Positions 7,448 to 15,418 of a stretch of DNA of 64,000 nt are shown here, in pieces. The stretch's first letter is position 1; every line of letters starts with the position of its first letter. A program made the position numbers and the translations under genes. The DNA is taken from positions 4,340,001 to 4,404,000 of the forward strand of contig NZ_CP070950.1 of NCBI RefSeq assembly GCF_017084525.1. The letters are read 5' to 3'. Below the pieces are notes generated by a model that made no database searches, had not been told where the DNA came from, and saw only the letters and a list, made by a program, of their open reading frames with translations. Source of the stretch: Conexibacter sp. SYSU D00693 (GTDB taxonomy: Bacteria; Actinomycetota; Thermoleophilia; Solirubrobacterales; Solirubrobacteraceae).

Positions 7448-7822
7448 ATGCTCCCCCGGCAGGACGAGCCGCTGTTCCTCGGCAGGACCGGCGGCCTCAC
7501 CCGCAACCCGGCGCGCGCCATGCGCACCAACGGGCTCGTCGAACCGGAGCCGGTCGTCGGAGCCGACCTCGAGCGGTTCGCGTTCAACGCCAACCGGGAC
7601 CGGGTCGCGGCGCGGCAGCTGACGCTCGCGACGCTCGCCGCGGCTCCCGTGGACGTGAGGCTCGCGCGGTGCAGGGCGCAGGCGAAGGCGACGAAGGTCG
7701 ACTGTCACGCGCAACTGCGGCTCGTCCGGCTCGCGATCGCCAACGGCCGGTCCGCGGAGCACGTCGGCCGACGGCTCGACGCCGTCGAGCGGGCGCTCTG
7801 GCCGGACCTCACCGACGCCTGA
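7448..7822 (+). CDS. Hypothetical element protein (124 aa)
   Basis: I do not recognise a family. The start at ATG 7448 gives MLPRQDEPLFLGRTGGLTRN and then a helical domain (LARCRAQAKATKVDCHAQLR, LVRLAIANGRSAEHVGRRLD). The basic helical C-terminus could bind nucleic acid. Its 3' end overlaps the 3' end of the convergent ribbon-helix-helix gene by 14 bp. Neighbouring genes on both strands are short and alternate in direction, which is typical of early or accessory genes in small mobile elements. Confidence 0.5.
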   Translation: MLPRQDEPLFLGRTGGLTRNPARAMRTNGLVEPEPVVGADLERFAFNANRDRVAARQLTLATLAAAPVDVRLARCRAQAKATKVDCHAQLRLVRLAIANGRSAEHVGRRLDAVERALWPDLTDA

Positions 7823-8078
7823 GCGCCGGAACGCGCGTGTGCTCGCCGTCGACCTCCAAGACGGCGCTCGCCACCGCCTTGAGGTGCGCGGTGGCGCCGG
7901 ACGGCTCGTCCCGGTTGAGCCGGGTCGTTTCGGCCCACAACCCGATTCCGATGCAGTCGCGCAGGCAGGCGCTCCGCGACACGCCCTTGTGCTCGGCGAG
8001 CAGGTCGAGCGCGGCATAGAAGCTCTCGGGCATCTTGAGCTCCATCGCCTTCCACGGATCGCCCTTCGGCATAGGCAT
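7809..8078 (-). CDS. CopG/Arc-like small regulator (89 aa)
   Basis: The segment MELKMPESFYAALDLLAEHK then GVSRSACLRDCIGIGLWAE has the strand-helix-turn-helix layout of ribbon-helix-helix proteins (a beta strand with alternating residues, then two helices separated by a Gly-Val-Ser turn). The tail with HLKAVASAVLEVDGEHTRV may be a second strand or a dimer extension. The start at 8078 is preferred, though a second ATG lies three codons upstream. A GGCATATGCC palindrome overlaps the start and may be its own operator. It is probably a second transcriptional regulator of the element or an antitoxin without an obvious toxin partner. Confidence 0.62.
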   Translation of the reverse strand: MPMPKGDPWKAMELKMPESFYAALDLLAEHKGVSRSACLRDCIGIGLWAETTRLNRDEPSGATAHLKAVASAVLEVDGEHTRVPALRRR

Positions 8079-8083
8079 ATGCC
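8074..8083. promoter_or_regulatory. Palindrome over the start of the CopG-like gene
   Basis: GGCATATGCC is a perfect 10-bp palindrome overlapping the putative start codon of the CopG-like regulator, so binding there could repress its own translation or transcription. It is short enough to occur by chance. Confidence 0.35.
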
Positions 8084-8219
8084 ACAAGAGGAAAGGCCGG
8101 GCGTCAAGACGTCGTACCTCTCAGGCTGTCTCCCGCCCGGCCAGCCCGAAACAACCCGAACAGTCAGGGCCGACCCGACGAGCCGGGGAGGCAGCTGCGG
8201 AGGCACCCGAAGCGGCGGG

Positions 8220-8780
8220 CTACGGCTGGTTGTGCCACTCCGCCTCGCGTCGCCCTTCGTCGATCCAGTCGACGAAGCCGCTGATCCCGAGGTCGAACCT
8301 CTCGGCGTAACGCTCCAACGCGTCGAGGTCGATGAAGGGTGCGCGCTTCGACTCTTCGCCTTCGCGGTTGACCGGGTAGCGGTATGTGAACGACCCCTCG
8401 TCGGCCTTGTGGATCGCTTCGACGAAGTCGCCGAACTCCCCCTCGAGGTAGCGCCAGCCCTTCGGGTCGAGCGGCCGGACGACCTGGCCGAACCTTCTCC
8501 ACAGCACGTCCAGCCGGTGCGGGAGCTTGGCAACCGCCTCGACGTCCTCGCCGAGCAAGACCAGCGCGTGCTTGAGGACCAGTTCGACGCGGTGGCGCTG
8601 CAGGAAGAAGATCGCTAGCCCGATCTGGTCGACGCTCGCGTGCATCTTCGCCCGCTGCTCCGTGAGCATCCGCGCCGCCGACCCGAACCCGATCACGGCG
8701 TAGCCCCAGCCCTCCGACCATCGCGTCTGGACGAACGCCGGACTCTGGTGCGACGGGAAGATGTCGTCGGCCGCGCCCAC
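8220..8780 (-). CDS. Helical protein with a HEPN-like motif (186 aa)
   Basis: The region near residues 50-75 reads AIFFLQRHRVELVLKHALV. The Arg followed by six residues and His (R-VELVLK-H) matches the R-X4-6-H pattern of HEPN domains, many of which are RNases in abortive infection and toxin systems. The rest is helical with aromatic-rich loops (LDPKGWRYLEGEFGDFVEA; FVDWIDEGRREAEWHNQP). The GTG at 8780 starts a frame without the Arg/Pro-rich extension seen upstream. No partner nucleotidyltransferase is next to it. The motif alone is not proof: catalysis would need the polar residue between Arg and His that many HEPN RNases carry, and here that position is Glu. Confidence 0.5.
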   Translation of the reverse strand: MGAADDIFPSHQSPAFVQTRWSEGWGYAVIGFGSAARMLTEQRAKMHASVDQIGLAIFFLQRHRVELVLKHALVLLGEDVEAVAKLPHRLDVLWRRFGQVVRPLDPKGWRYLEGEFGDFVEAIHKADEGSFTYRYPVNREGEESKRAPFIDLDALERYAERFDLGISGFVDWIDEGRREAEWHNQP

Positions 8781-8917
8781 GCCCGCAGGCTTGCCGAGCG
8801 GGCGCCGACGCGCAACCCACCGGGTGCCTCGATGGCAGCGCGACGAACGGACCTCGGGCGCGCTCCCTGCCGCTGCGCGAAAAACATGGAGGAGACCTTT
8901 TCTCGAGACGGACGCGG

Positions 8918-9388
8918 TTAGCGCCTGGCCTGCGAGTCGCGCGGACGGCGTGGGATCGCGGCTAGAGCCACCGCTGCGAACCCCAGGCCCATCGCGCCGA
9001 AGACGAACTTGGGCTGCGGGTCTTGGAGCGCGCCCGGGTCGGCCAGTCGGCTCAGGGCTAGTAGCTCGGCGACGATCAGGAACAGCAGAACCAGAACGCG
9101 AGCGGCTGCGGCAGTGAGCGGTCCGTCGAGGCCTCGGTTCCAGCGGTCGACCCAGCCACGCCACTCGAGGTTCCACTCAAACGCTCTCGCCTCGATCGCG
9201 AGGGTCAGCATGATGACCGGGATCACCTGGGCGGACGCTTCGTAGAACGATCGACTTCCGTCAGCAGGAGTCAGCGCGGTGGCGGTAGCCCACGCGCTGA
9301 AGAGGACGAGCAGCTCGATCAAGTCCCATCGCGCGCGCCGGGACGACTCTGGCGGCGGATCCGTCGGCGCATCCGGCATGCAGCACAT
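8918..9388 (-). CDS. Three-helix membrane protein of unknown function (156 aa)
   Basis: After a short polar N-terminus come three likely membrane segments: LIELLVLFSAWATATAL, VIPVIMLTLAIEA and AARVLVLLFLIVAELLAL, plus a fourth weak one near FGAMGLGFAAVALAAI. The motif FYEASAQVIPVIMLTLAIEARAF is a pattern seen in small uncharacterised bacterial membrane proteins. Two ATGs (9388 and 9379) are possible starts. It lies between the HEPN-like gene and the capsid gene on the opposite strand. A role in exclusion or abortive infection would fit its neighbours but is speculation. Confidence 0.6.
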   Translation of the reverse strand: MCCMPDAPTDPPPESSRRARWDLIELLVLFSAWATATALTPADGSRSFYEASAQVIPVIMLTLAIEARAFEWNLEWRGWVDRWNRGLDGPLTAAAARVLVLLFLIVAELLALSRLADPGALQDPQPKFVFGAMGLGFAAVALAAIPRRPRDSQARR

Positions 9389-9525
9389 CGTGCCAGCGCT
9401 CCCGGTCGGTCGCGGAGCCTCCCGCTGTTCCGGCCGACGGTCAATCGATCCTTGCGCGCGGACCTCGCCAGAGCTCACCACTGACATCCCGCGGCCCGGC
9501 TGCGGGCGACTCTGGAGGCAGCAGC

Positions 9526-10731
9526 ATGAGGACGAAGGACCAGACCGCGCACCTGACGCGGATCAAGGAGCGGAAGACCGCTCTGTACGCCAAGCGGGCG
9601 ACAGCGCGCAAGACGCTCGACATGTGCGAGCAGGACAAGGACGCCGAGGGCGTGACGGCGGCCCAGACGGAGCTGGACAACATCCAGGCGGAGCTGGACT
9701 ACGTGCGGGAGCTGGAGCTGACGACGCTCCGCCAGCTTTCGCAGGGGAGCGCGATCGACCGGCTCGGCGAGAGCCTGCGGAACAACCTCGACGCGCAGCG
9801 AGCGCTGACGGAAATCGCCGCGTCGTCGGCACCGCTTCGGAGCAACATCACGATCGGGACGTTCATGGGCATCGACCAGGTGGCGGAGCTCACCGGCCGG
9901 TCGCTGATGGCCGCCCCGGTCAGCGTGCCCGACAGCGGCGGCGCCTCCGGCTTCCTGGGGATCGCGCCGACGCCGGTCGTCCCGACGACCCTGCTCGACC
10001 TCTTCCAGTCGGTCCCGTTCACCACCCGAACGGCCGACCTGCTCCGGCGCTCCGGCGTCGCGGCGGCGGCCATCGCGCCCCACGGCTCGGTCAAGCAGGA
10101 GGCCGCCCTGACGTACGAGGCCGACAGCCTGCGCGCGGTCACCGTCGCGTCGTGGATCAAGGCGAACCGCCAGGACCTCGACGACGTCGAGGCGCTGTCG
10201 GCCGACATCTCGCAGGCGCTCCAGTACGGCGTCCTCGCGGCCGTCGAGCGGCTCCTGCTCGACGGCGCCCCTGCCGACGCCGACGGCCCCGCGGTCCCCG
10301 GCATCCTCGACAACCCGTTCGAGCCGACCGTGACCGCCACGACGCTCGACGGCGTCGTGGGCCAGATGAAGGCCCAGCTCATCCCGACCGGGGTCGTCCC
10401 GAACTTCGCCGCGGCCAACGCCGTGACGATCGAGGAGGAAGAGGCCCGCGTCGGGAGCGACGGCCACCCGATCGGCGCCATCACGCCGGACGGCCGCATC
10501 CGACGCCTCCCGCTCGTCTCCACGGAAGCGCTCGACGACGGCCAGGTGCTCGTCGGCGACTCTCGCGTCGGCGCCCGGCTCGGCGTCCGTCAGGGCATCG
10601 GCCTCGTCGCCGGGCAGGAGAGTGACGACCTCACGAGGAATCGTGTGACCGTGCTCGTCGAGGGTCGCTGGACGCCGCTCGTCCAGGTCCCGACCGCGTT
10701 CGCGGTCCACGACCTGACGCCCGCCGCGTAG
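9526..10731 (+). CDS. HK97-fold major capsid protein
   Basis: The N-terminal 70 residues form a charged coiled coil (RIKERKTALYAKRATARKTL, then QTELDNIQAELDYVRELEL), matching the delta/scaffold domain that HK97-type capsid precursors lose on maturation. The shell part has the usual landmarks: DLFQSVPFTTRTADLLRRS, VKQEAALTYEADSLRAVTVA, SWIKANRQDLDDVEALSADI and a C-terminal VQVPTAFAVHDL. At 401 residues it has normal length and no visible damage. ATG 9526 follows GGAGG. It stands alone: no portal, terminase or scaffold gene is adjacent, and a strong terminator follows. It may build a small or hijacked capsid, or be the last survivor of a prophage. Confidence 0.9.
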   Translation: MRTKDQTAHLTRIKERKTALYAKRATARKTLDMCEQDKDAEGVTAAQTELDNIQAELDYVRELELTTLRQLSQGSAIDRLGESLRNNLDAQRALTEIAASSAPLRSNITIGTFMGIDQVAELTGRSLMAAPVSVPDSGGASGFLGIAPTPVVPTTLLDLFQSVPFTTRTADLLRRSGVAAAAIAPHGSVKQEAALTYEADSLRAVTVASWIKANRQDLDDVEALSADISQALQYGVLAAVERLLLDGAPADADGPAVPGILDNPFEPTVTATTLDGVVGQMKAQLIPTGVVPNFAAANAVTIEEEEARVGSDGHPIGAITPDGRIRRLPLVSTEALDDGQVLVGDSRVGARLGVRQGIGLVAGQESDDLTRNRVTVLVEGRWTPLVQVPTAFAVHDLTPAA

Positions 10732-10743
10732 CGCGGCCTCCAG

Positions 10744-10771
10744 GGGCCAGGGGTGACACGCCCCCTGGCCC
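10744..10771 (+). terminator. Hairpin terminator after the capsid gene
   Basis: GGGCCAGGGG pairs perfectly with CCCCTGGCCC across an 8-base loop, 12 bases after the capsid stop codon. There is no T-run, as is usual for terminators in GC-rich actinobacteria. Confidence 0.7.
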
Positions 10772-10810
10772 GTCGCGCTGCGGTGCATCCATCAGGGCGT
10801 CCAGGCGGCT

Positions 10811-10839
10811 GGACCCGGTCAGGGTCCTTGCGTGATACT
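10811..10839 (+). promoter_or_regulatory. Promoter/operator of the SDH-protease operon
   Basis: GGACCC and GGGTCC form a 6-bp inverted repeat with a 5-base spacer (10811-10827), followed by a GATACT -10-like box at 10834-10839. The GTG start of the next gene comes 6 bases later, so the transcript would be leaderless. The repeat sits where the -35 contacts would be, as expected for a repressor site. Confidence 0.5.
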
Positions 10840-10845
10840 CGGCGC

Positions 10846-11022
10846 GTGCCCGATCAGCTGAAGGAGCGGACGCCCCCTCCAGAGGACCTTCTGGCGGAGG
10901 CGATCGCCGACTACGAGCGGTATCTCGAGATCGCGAGCGTTTCGCAGATCGCGATGGTCGAGGAGCCCGAGGTTGCGCCCGCGTCGGTCCCCCCGCTCGG
11001 CCTGGTGCTTTGGCCGTCCTAA
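10846..11022 (+). CDS. Small protein preceding the SDH protease (58 aa)
   Basis: A GTG-started frame of 58 codons ends 3 bases before the ATG of the protease. The product is acidic (EDLLAEAIADYERYLEIASV; MVEEPEVAPASVP), with one long helix and a proline-rich tail. I recognise no family. Tight spacing makes a functional link with the protease likely, for example as an adaptor, inhibitor or substrate. The start is supported by the -10 box 6 bases upstream, which would make this codon the 5' end of the mRNA. Confidence 0.58.
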   Translation: MPDQLKERTPPPEDLLAEAIADYERYLEIASVSQIAMVEEPEVAPASVPPLGLVLWPS

Positions 11023-11025
11023 CAG

Positions 11026-12033
11026 ATGGCCGCCTGGGACGACGTTCTCAAGGAGTTCATCGCACGGCCGGAAGATGACAAGGGTCCGTGGCTTCAGGCT
11101 GAGCTGCTATCGCAACTGCAACGGGTTTCAGGGCTGCGCGGCGACCGGAACGTGATCCTCTACGGGTCCGCGTTCCTCCAGAAGCCGCAGGCCCCCGCGA
11201 GCGCCACGTCGATCATGCACGAGGACCTCAACGGTCTCATGACCGCGATCTACGGCATGGACTGGTCGAAGGGTCTGACGCTCCTGCTGCACACCCCGGG
11301 CGGCGTCACGAACGCCGCCGAAACGCTCGTCGCCTACCTGCGCAGCAAGTTCGCCGAGATGGAAGTGATCGTCCCGACGCTCGCCATGTCGGCCGGGACC
11401 ATGATCGCCCTGTCGACCGGCCGGATCGTGATGGGCAAGCAGAGTCAGTTGGGGCCGATTGACCCGCAGATGACCTCGGGCGGTCGTACCGTCTCAGCCC
11501 GCGCGGTTGTCGAGCAGTTCGGCCAGGCGCACGAGGACATCCTCAAGAACCCGCAGGCCGCGCACGTCTGGGCGCCTGTCCTCGCGGCGCTCGGCCCCTC
11601 GCTGTTGCAGGAGGCCCAGAACGCCTTGGCCTACTCCGAGGAGATGGTCGCGAAGTGGCTCGCCACCGGCATGCTCAAGGACTCCGACGAGCCGGAGGAG
11701 CAGGGAAAGGCGATCGCCGCGCACTTCAACGACGCCCAAACTCACAAGAGCCACGGGCGTCGCATCGACCGGGACGAGGCGCGCGCCCAGGGCGTCGTGG
11801 TAGAGGACCTGGAGGCATCGCAGGAGCTTCAGGACGCGGTTCTCACGGCCTACCACCTCATGACGCTGGTGTTCGAGCACGGTCCGGCAGCGAAGACGAT
11901 CCTCACCAGCCACGGCCGAACCTGGCTGAAGAACTGGGGCGAGCCCGGCGGCCAGCCCGCTGCTCCGCAAGGCCCCCGTCGGCCGGGTGGCGCGCCGCCC
12001 CCGAATCGGGCTCAGCGGCGGAAGAAGCGCTAG
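11026..12033 (+). CDS. SDH-type serine protease of the Clp/crotonase fold
   Basis: This matches the SDH family (serine dehydrogenase proteinase), relatives of ClpP and SppA. Visible landmarks are LTLLLHTPGGVTNAAETL (residues 84-101, the oxyanion HTPGG) and VPTLAMSAGTMIAL with the probable nucleophile Ser122, then GKQSQLGPIDPQ. The C-terminus is a disordered basic tail (PPPNRAQRRKKR). There is no signal peptide, so it is cytoplasmic. Clp-fold enzymes often serve as head-maturation proteases beside HK97-type capsid genes, so it may process the capsid made upstream; a defence or regulatory protease is equally possible. It is the last gene before attR. Confidence 0.85.
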   Translation: MAAWDDVLKEFIARPEDDKGPWLQAELLSQLQRVSGLRGDRNVILYGSAFLQKPQAPASATSIMHEDLNGLMTAIYGMDWSKGLTLLLHTPGGVTNAAETLVAYLRSKFAEMEVIVPTLAMSAGTMIALSTGRIVMGKQSQLGPIDPQMTSGGRTVSARAVVEQFGQAHEDILKNPQAAHVWAPVLAALGPSLLQEAQNALAYSEEMVAKWLATGMLKDSDEPEEQGKAIAAHFNDAQTHKSHGRRIDRDEARAQGVVVEDLEASQELQDAVLTAYHLMTLVFEHGPAAKTILTSHGRTWLKNWGEPGGQPAAPQGPRRPGGAPPPNRAQRRKKR

Positions 12034-12157
12034 GTCGAGGCGCTGCCCGCAATCTTGAGCCGCCAGGCCCGGCGGGTCGCTCAGTGGTGCGACGCCTGAA
12101 CCGCGACCGGCACGAGAAGCGGCGGCAGTAGGACGGCGCGCACCCACATCGGCGCAG

Positions 12158-12172
12158 TAGACGAAGGTCAAC
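12158..12172 (+). other. attR: right junction of the element
   Basis: The AAGGT core at 12164-12168 pairs with that of attL. An in-frame TAG (12158-12160) stands directly before the resumed sigma codons, which confirms that sequence to its left is not part of the original gene. The 125 bases between the protease stop and this site contain no gene. Confidence 0.82.
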
Positions 12173-13078
12173 CGCTGCCTCACCGAGGGGCGCCGGACGC
12201 TCATGAAGCGCTTCGCCGGCATCGAGGCCGGCTCCGAGTGCGATCGCTGGGCGCCGACGCTCAGCGCGCTCATCGACGGCGAGGCCTCCGCGCACGAGCT
12301 CGCCGCCGCGCGACCGCACCTGCGCAACTGCTCGGCGTGCCGCGCAACGGTCCGCGAGCTCCATCTGCAGGGCAGCGCCATCGCGGCGGTCCTGCCGGCG
12401 GTGCCGCTCGCCGCCGCGGCGTCGGACCTGCCGAGCACCGACACGCCAGGGTTGCTCTCGCGCCTCTACGAGTCGGTCGCCACCTTCGTCGGCGAGCGCG
12501 CCACCGTGTCGGCGGTCAAGCTCCAGGCCGCCGTCGACGCGGTCGGCGGCGGGAAGGTCGCCGCCGTCGCGGCGTCCGCCGCCGCCGTTGCCGGCGGCGG
12601 TGCAGCGGTCGTCGAGCGCGCGCCGCATCGCCCCGCCGCGCCAGCGGCGAGCTTCACCGCCGCGCCGGCCACGACCGCGGCCCAGTCCGCGACCCCGCCG
12701 CCGCGTGTGAGGCTCGCGCCGGTGACCGCGGGCCTGCAGGAGGCCCGCAAGGTCGACCGCCCGACGCGGGCCACGACGACGTCGCGCACGACTCGCGCCG
12801 GGGAGTTCGGCGCCAAGCGCAAGCGCGGCGCGAGCGCACGGGTCTCGCGCGAGTTCGGGCGCACGTCGCGATCGGCGAGCGCGCGCAGCTCGGAGTTCCG
12901 CAGCAGCACCAGCAGCTCCAGCACCGGCGCCAGCGCCGCCACCGCCACCACGGCGAGCTCGCCGTCCACGACGAGCTCCTCCGCCGGCTTCGAGTCCGGC
13001 GCCTCGCACGCGGCCTCGTCGCCGCCCGCTCGCTCGACCGCCCCTGCCTCCGGCAGCGGGGCCGAGTTCGGCTTCTAA
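12161..13078 (+). pseudogene. 3' half of the interrupted sigma factor gene, with fused zinc-finger anti-sigma-like domain
   Basis: The frame resumes with TKVNRCLTEGRRTLMKRFAG, completing the region 4 helix. Next comes ERWAPTLSALIDGEASA-type sequence (here DRWAPTLSALIDGEASAHEL) and PHLRNCSACRATV, the H-x3-C-x2-C signature of zinc-binding anti-sigma domains. An alanine-rich stretch (AAVAASAAAVAGGGAAV) could be a weak membrane segment, and the remainder is Ser/Thr/Ala-rich low complexity. An internal ATG at 12203 could produce the fragment alone, but it would lack DNA-binding function. In the uninterrupted gene, one polypeptide would carry both the sigma factor and its own restraining domain. 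The secreted-protein genes downstream start only 32 bases later. Confidence 0.85.
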
Positions 13079-13109
13079 GACCACCACACACCGAGACCAG
13101 GGGATCCCG

Positions 13110-15272
13110 ATGAACCGCTTCGCCCGCCGGGCGGCCAGCTCCGCCGCGGCCTTCGCCACGCTCCTCGCCCTCGCCGCTCCGGCGGCGGATGCGGGCGAGT
13201 ACAACGTCTTCACGTGCCGCCTGCCCTCCGGGGCGGCCGCACCGACCGGCGACGCCGCCGGCGGCTGGAAGTTCGCGAGCACGCCGTTCTCCAGCTCGGG
13301 CCTGACGGGGACCGACACCTGCGCGAGCGGCGGCGCGCTGAGCGCCGGCATCGGCGGGCCGAACTGGCTCGGAGGCACGCAGGTGTCCGCGGACTGGAGG
13401 TTCACGGCTGCGCCCGGGACGAAGATCACCTACGCGTGGCTCGCCCTCCTCGGCTACACCGCGCCCACGGGCTCGGGCAAGGCCGGCTACCTGCAGGTCT
13501 TCTCGCCTGCGGGCGAGGCGGAGGGCTTCGCGGCACGCGGCGACGTCGCCTACCACTCGGTCGCCTGGCGGCCGAACACCGAGGACGTCACGGTCTCGGT
13601 GCGCTGCCTCCCCGGCACCAGCCAGTGCGGGGGCACCAGCGTCGGCGGCGACGCTCGCATGTCCCTGTACCAGGGCGTGTTCAACCTCGAGGACGCGCAG
13701 GGTCCGGTCATCAGCAGCGTCACGGGCGACCTCGACGCCCCGGTCTGGACCGGCGGCAAGGCCGTGCCGTTCAGCGCGACCGACGTCGGTGGCGGCATCA
13801 AGGACATCGAGCTGGTCGTCGACGGCCAGACCGCGAGCCGGCGCGTCCTCGACACCAACGGCGGCGCGTGCCAGTACACCGAGGGTGGCTTCCTCACCGT
13901 CCGTCCCTGCAAGCTCGCGCTCAGCCACACCGAGACGATCAAGACCGCGGACTTCAGCGACGGCAGCCACGACCTGGCCGTGCGGATCATCGACGTCGGC
14001 GGCAACGCCGCGACCGTCTGGTCCGGTCGCCGCGTCCTCGACAACCGCCCGCCCACCCAGGAGCTCCCCACCGTCACGGGGGAGGCGCGCGTCGGCAAGG
14101 CGCTCGCCTGCAACGCGCAGGCCCTCGCCGGCCAGTCGCCGACCCTGCGCTACGCCTGGCTGCGGTCGCTGGCCGACGGCAGCGGCGAGCAGGTCATCGC
14201 CGGCGCCGAGGCGCAGACCTACACGCTCACCGACGCCGACGCGGCCCGCAAGATCCGCTGTCGCGTGACCGCGACCGACGCGGGCGGCTCGTCGACCGAG
14301 ACGAGCGCCATCACGTCGGGGCCGTTCGCGGCGGGTGCCGTCGTCCTGGGCGCCTGCGAGGGCCTGCCGACAGGTCCGCGGGATGCCTGCGGCGACTTCG
14401 ACGGCGACGGCCTGCGCAACGCCGACGACCAGGACGCCGACGGCGACGGCGTCGTCCGCGAGTGGGACCCGGACGACTTCGACGCCAAGGCGACCGGCCG
14501 CCCGTCGGCGCCGATCGTCCCGAGCTCGCCCAGCCAGTCGACGACGACGATCGTCGAGCGCACGACGACCACGACCGTCCCGGCCGCCGCGACCAGCGTG
14601 CCGGACGGTCCGGCCGGCGAGCCAAACGGCAAGGGGGCGACGCCCGCCGCCGTCCTCAGCGGCTCGCACGTGGGGACCACGAGCCGGACGCTGCACGTCG
14701 CCTACGGCAAGAAGGTCCCGCTGAGCGGCAAGCTCCTGGCGCCCAACGGGACGCCGATCGAGGGTGCGCGGCTCGAGGTGCTCACGCAGGACCGCATCCC
14801 GGCCGCGCAGTTCGTCGCCTACACCGCGGTGCAGACCGACGCCAACGGGGTGTGGCGCCTGACCCTGCCGGCGGGCCCGTCCCGGACCGTCCGCATCGCC
14901 TACCGGGCGCGCTTCGGCGACGCCCAGTTCGCCCAGACGACCGACCTCACGGTGCTGGTGAAGGCCGGGCTGCAGTTCCGCCTGAGCCACAAGCGCCTGC
15001 GCAACGGCAAGACCGTGCGGTACCTCGGCAAGCTGACCGGTCCTCGCACCGGCCACCGCTTCGTCGAGGTCATGGTCCGGTCCGGCGCGAAGTGGATCGT
15101 CGTGTGCTCCGTGCGCACCGACAGCCGCGGCTCGTTCGGATGCGCCCACCGGTTCACGAAGACGTTCCGTCGCACGCGCTACGTCTTCCGCGCCCGGGTG
15201 CGCCGCCAGTCGACCCTGCCCTACGAGCCCGGCGTCTCCGCCAGCCGCGCGCTGGTGGTCCGCCCGCGCTGA
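13110..15272 (+). CDS. Large secreted repeat protein (720 aa)
   Basis: A signal peptide (MNRFARRAASSAAAFATLLA, cleavage near ADA-GEY) leads to an N-terminal beta domain beginning EYNVFTCRLPSG, a pattern shared with the gene at 16843. Ig-like or fibronectin-like modules follow (around residues 205-410, each ending near TDAGGSSTET-like strands). There is then an Asp-rich, calcium-binding thrombospondin type 3-like stretch near residues 428-455 (DFDGDGLRNADDQDADGDG), a Thr-rich linker and C-terminal beta domains with KRLRNGKTVRYLGKLTG. The protein is probably exported and cell-surface or matrix-bound. ATG 13110 follows AGGGGA. Its location beside the sigma gene suggests it is a target of that factor. 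Confidence 0.82.
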   Translation: MNRFARRAASSAAAFATLLALAAPAADAGEYNVFTCRLPSGAAAPTGDAAGGWKFASTPFSSSGLTGTDTCASGGALSAGIGGPNWLGGTQVSADWRFTAAPGTKITYAWLALLGYTAPTGSGKAGYLQVFSPAGEAEGFAARGDVAYHSVAWRPNTEDVTVSVRCLPGTSQCGGTSVGGDARMSLYQGVFNLEDAQGPVISSVTGDLDAPVWTGGKAVPFSATDVGGGIKDIELVVDGQTASRRVLDTNGGACQYTEGGFLTVRPCKLALSHTETIKTADFSDGSHDLAVRIIDVGGNAATVWSGRRVLDNRPPTQELPTVTGEARVGKALACNAQALAGQSPTLRYAWLRSLADGSGEQVIAGAEAQTYTLTDADAARKIRCRVTATDAGGSSTETSAITSGPFAAGAVVLGACEGLPTGPRDACGDFDGDGLRNADDQDADGDGVVREWDPDDFDAKATGRPSAPIVPSSPSQSTTTIVERTTTTTVPAAATSVPDGPAGEPNGKGATPAAVLSGSHVGTTSRTLHVAYGKKVPLSGKLLAPNGTPIEGARLEVLTQDRIPAAQFVAYTAVQTDANGVWRLTLPAGPSRTVRIAYRARFGDAQFAQTTDLTVLVKAGLQFRLSHKRLRNGKTVRYLGKLTGPRTGHRFVEVMVRSGAKWIVVCSVRTDSRGSFGCAHRFTKTFRRTRYVFRARVRRQSTLPYEPGVSASRALVVRPR

Positions 15273-15418
15273 TCGTGCCGCGGTTCCCTCTCCGCGGCCT
15301 CATCGGCCCCGGCGCCCTCGCGGCGCCGGGGCCGGCGGCCTGTCCGCCCACGACGCCGGCCGGCCCGCCGAACGTCCGCACGCGGTCCCCGAAGGTCAGG
15401 AAGTCCCGACTCCTGTCG

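Larger units (their letters stand above)
3183..12168. mobile_element. Integrated element of about 8.98 kb with serine recombinase and capsid gene, inserted in a sigma factor gene
   Basis: The borders are defined by the reading frame: sigma codons end at 3187 and resume at 12169, with AAGGT on both sides. Inside lie a large serine recombinase at the left edge, a ribbon-helix-helix protein, a DNA-binding or replication-type protein, several small zinc-binding proteins, a HEPN-like protein, a membrane protein, an HK97-fold major capsid protein and a Clp-fold protease. Portal, terminase, tail and lysis genes are absent, so a complete prophage is unlikely. A satellite, a capsid-bearing island or a decayed prophage are the alternatives. 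The arrangement is analogous to skin-type elements, in which a serine recombinase removes DNA from a sigma factor gene. Confidence 0.85.

Noticed and set aside
12654-15149. Very long open frame (831 codons) on the minus strand opposite the secreted repeat protein
   Set aside because: Its product is a string of Arg, Gly, Ala and Asp without motifs, and the plus-strand frame has a signal peptide and repeats. Long antisense frames are common in DNA of this GC content. The same reasoning removes long antisense frames at 966-2411, 25222-27087, 31576-33561 and 41802-43649.
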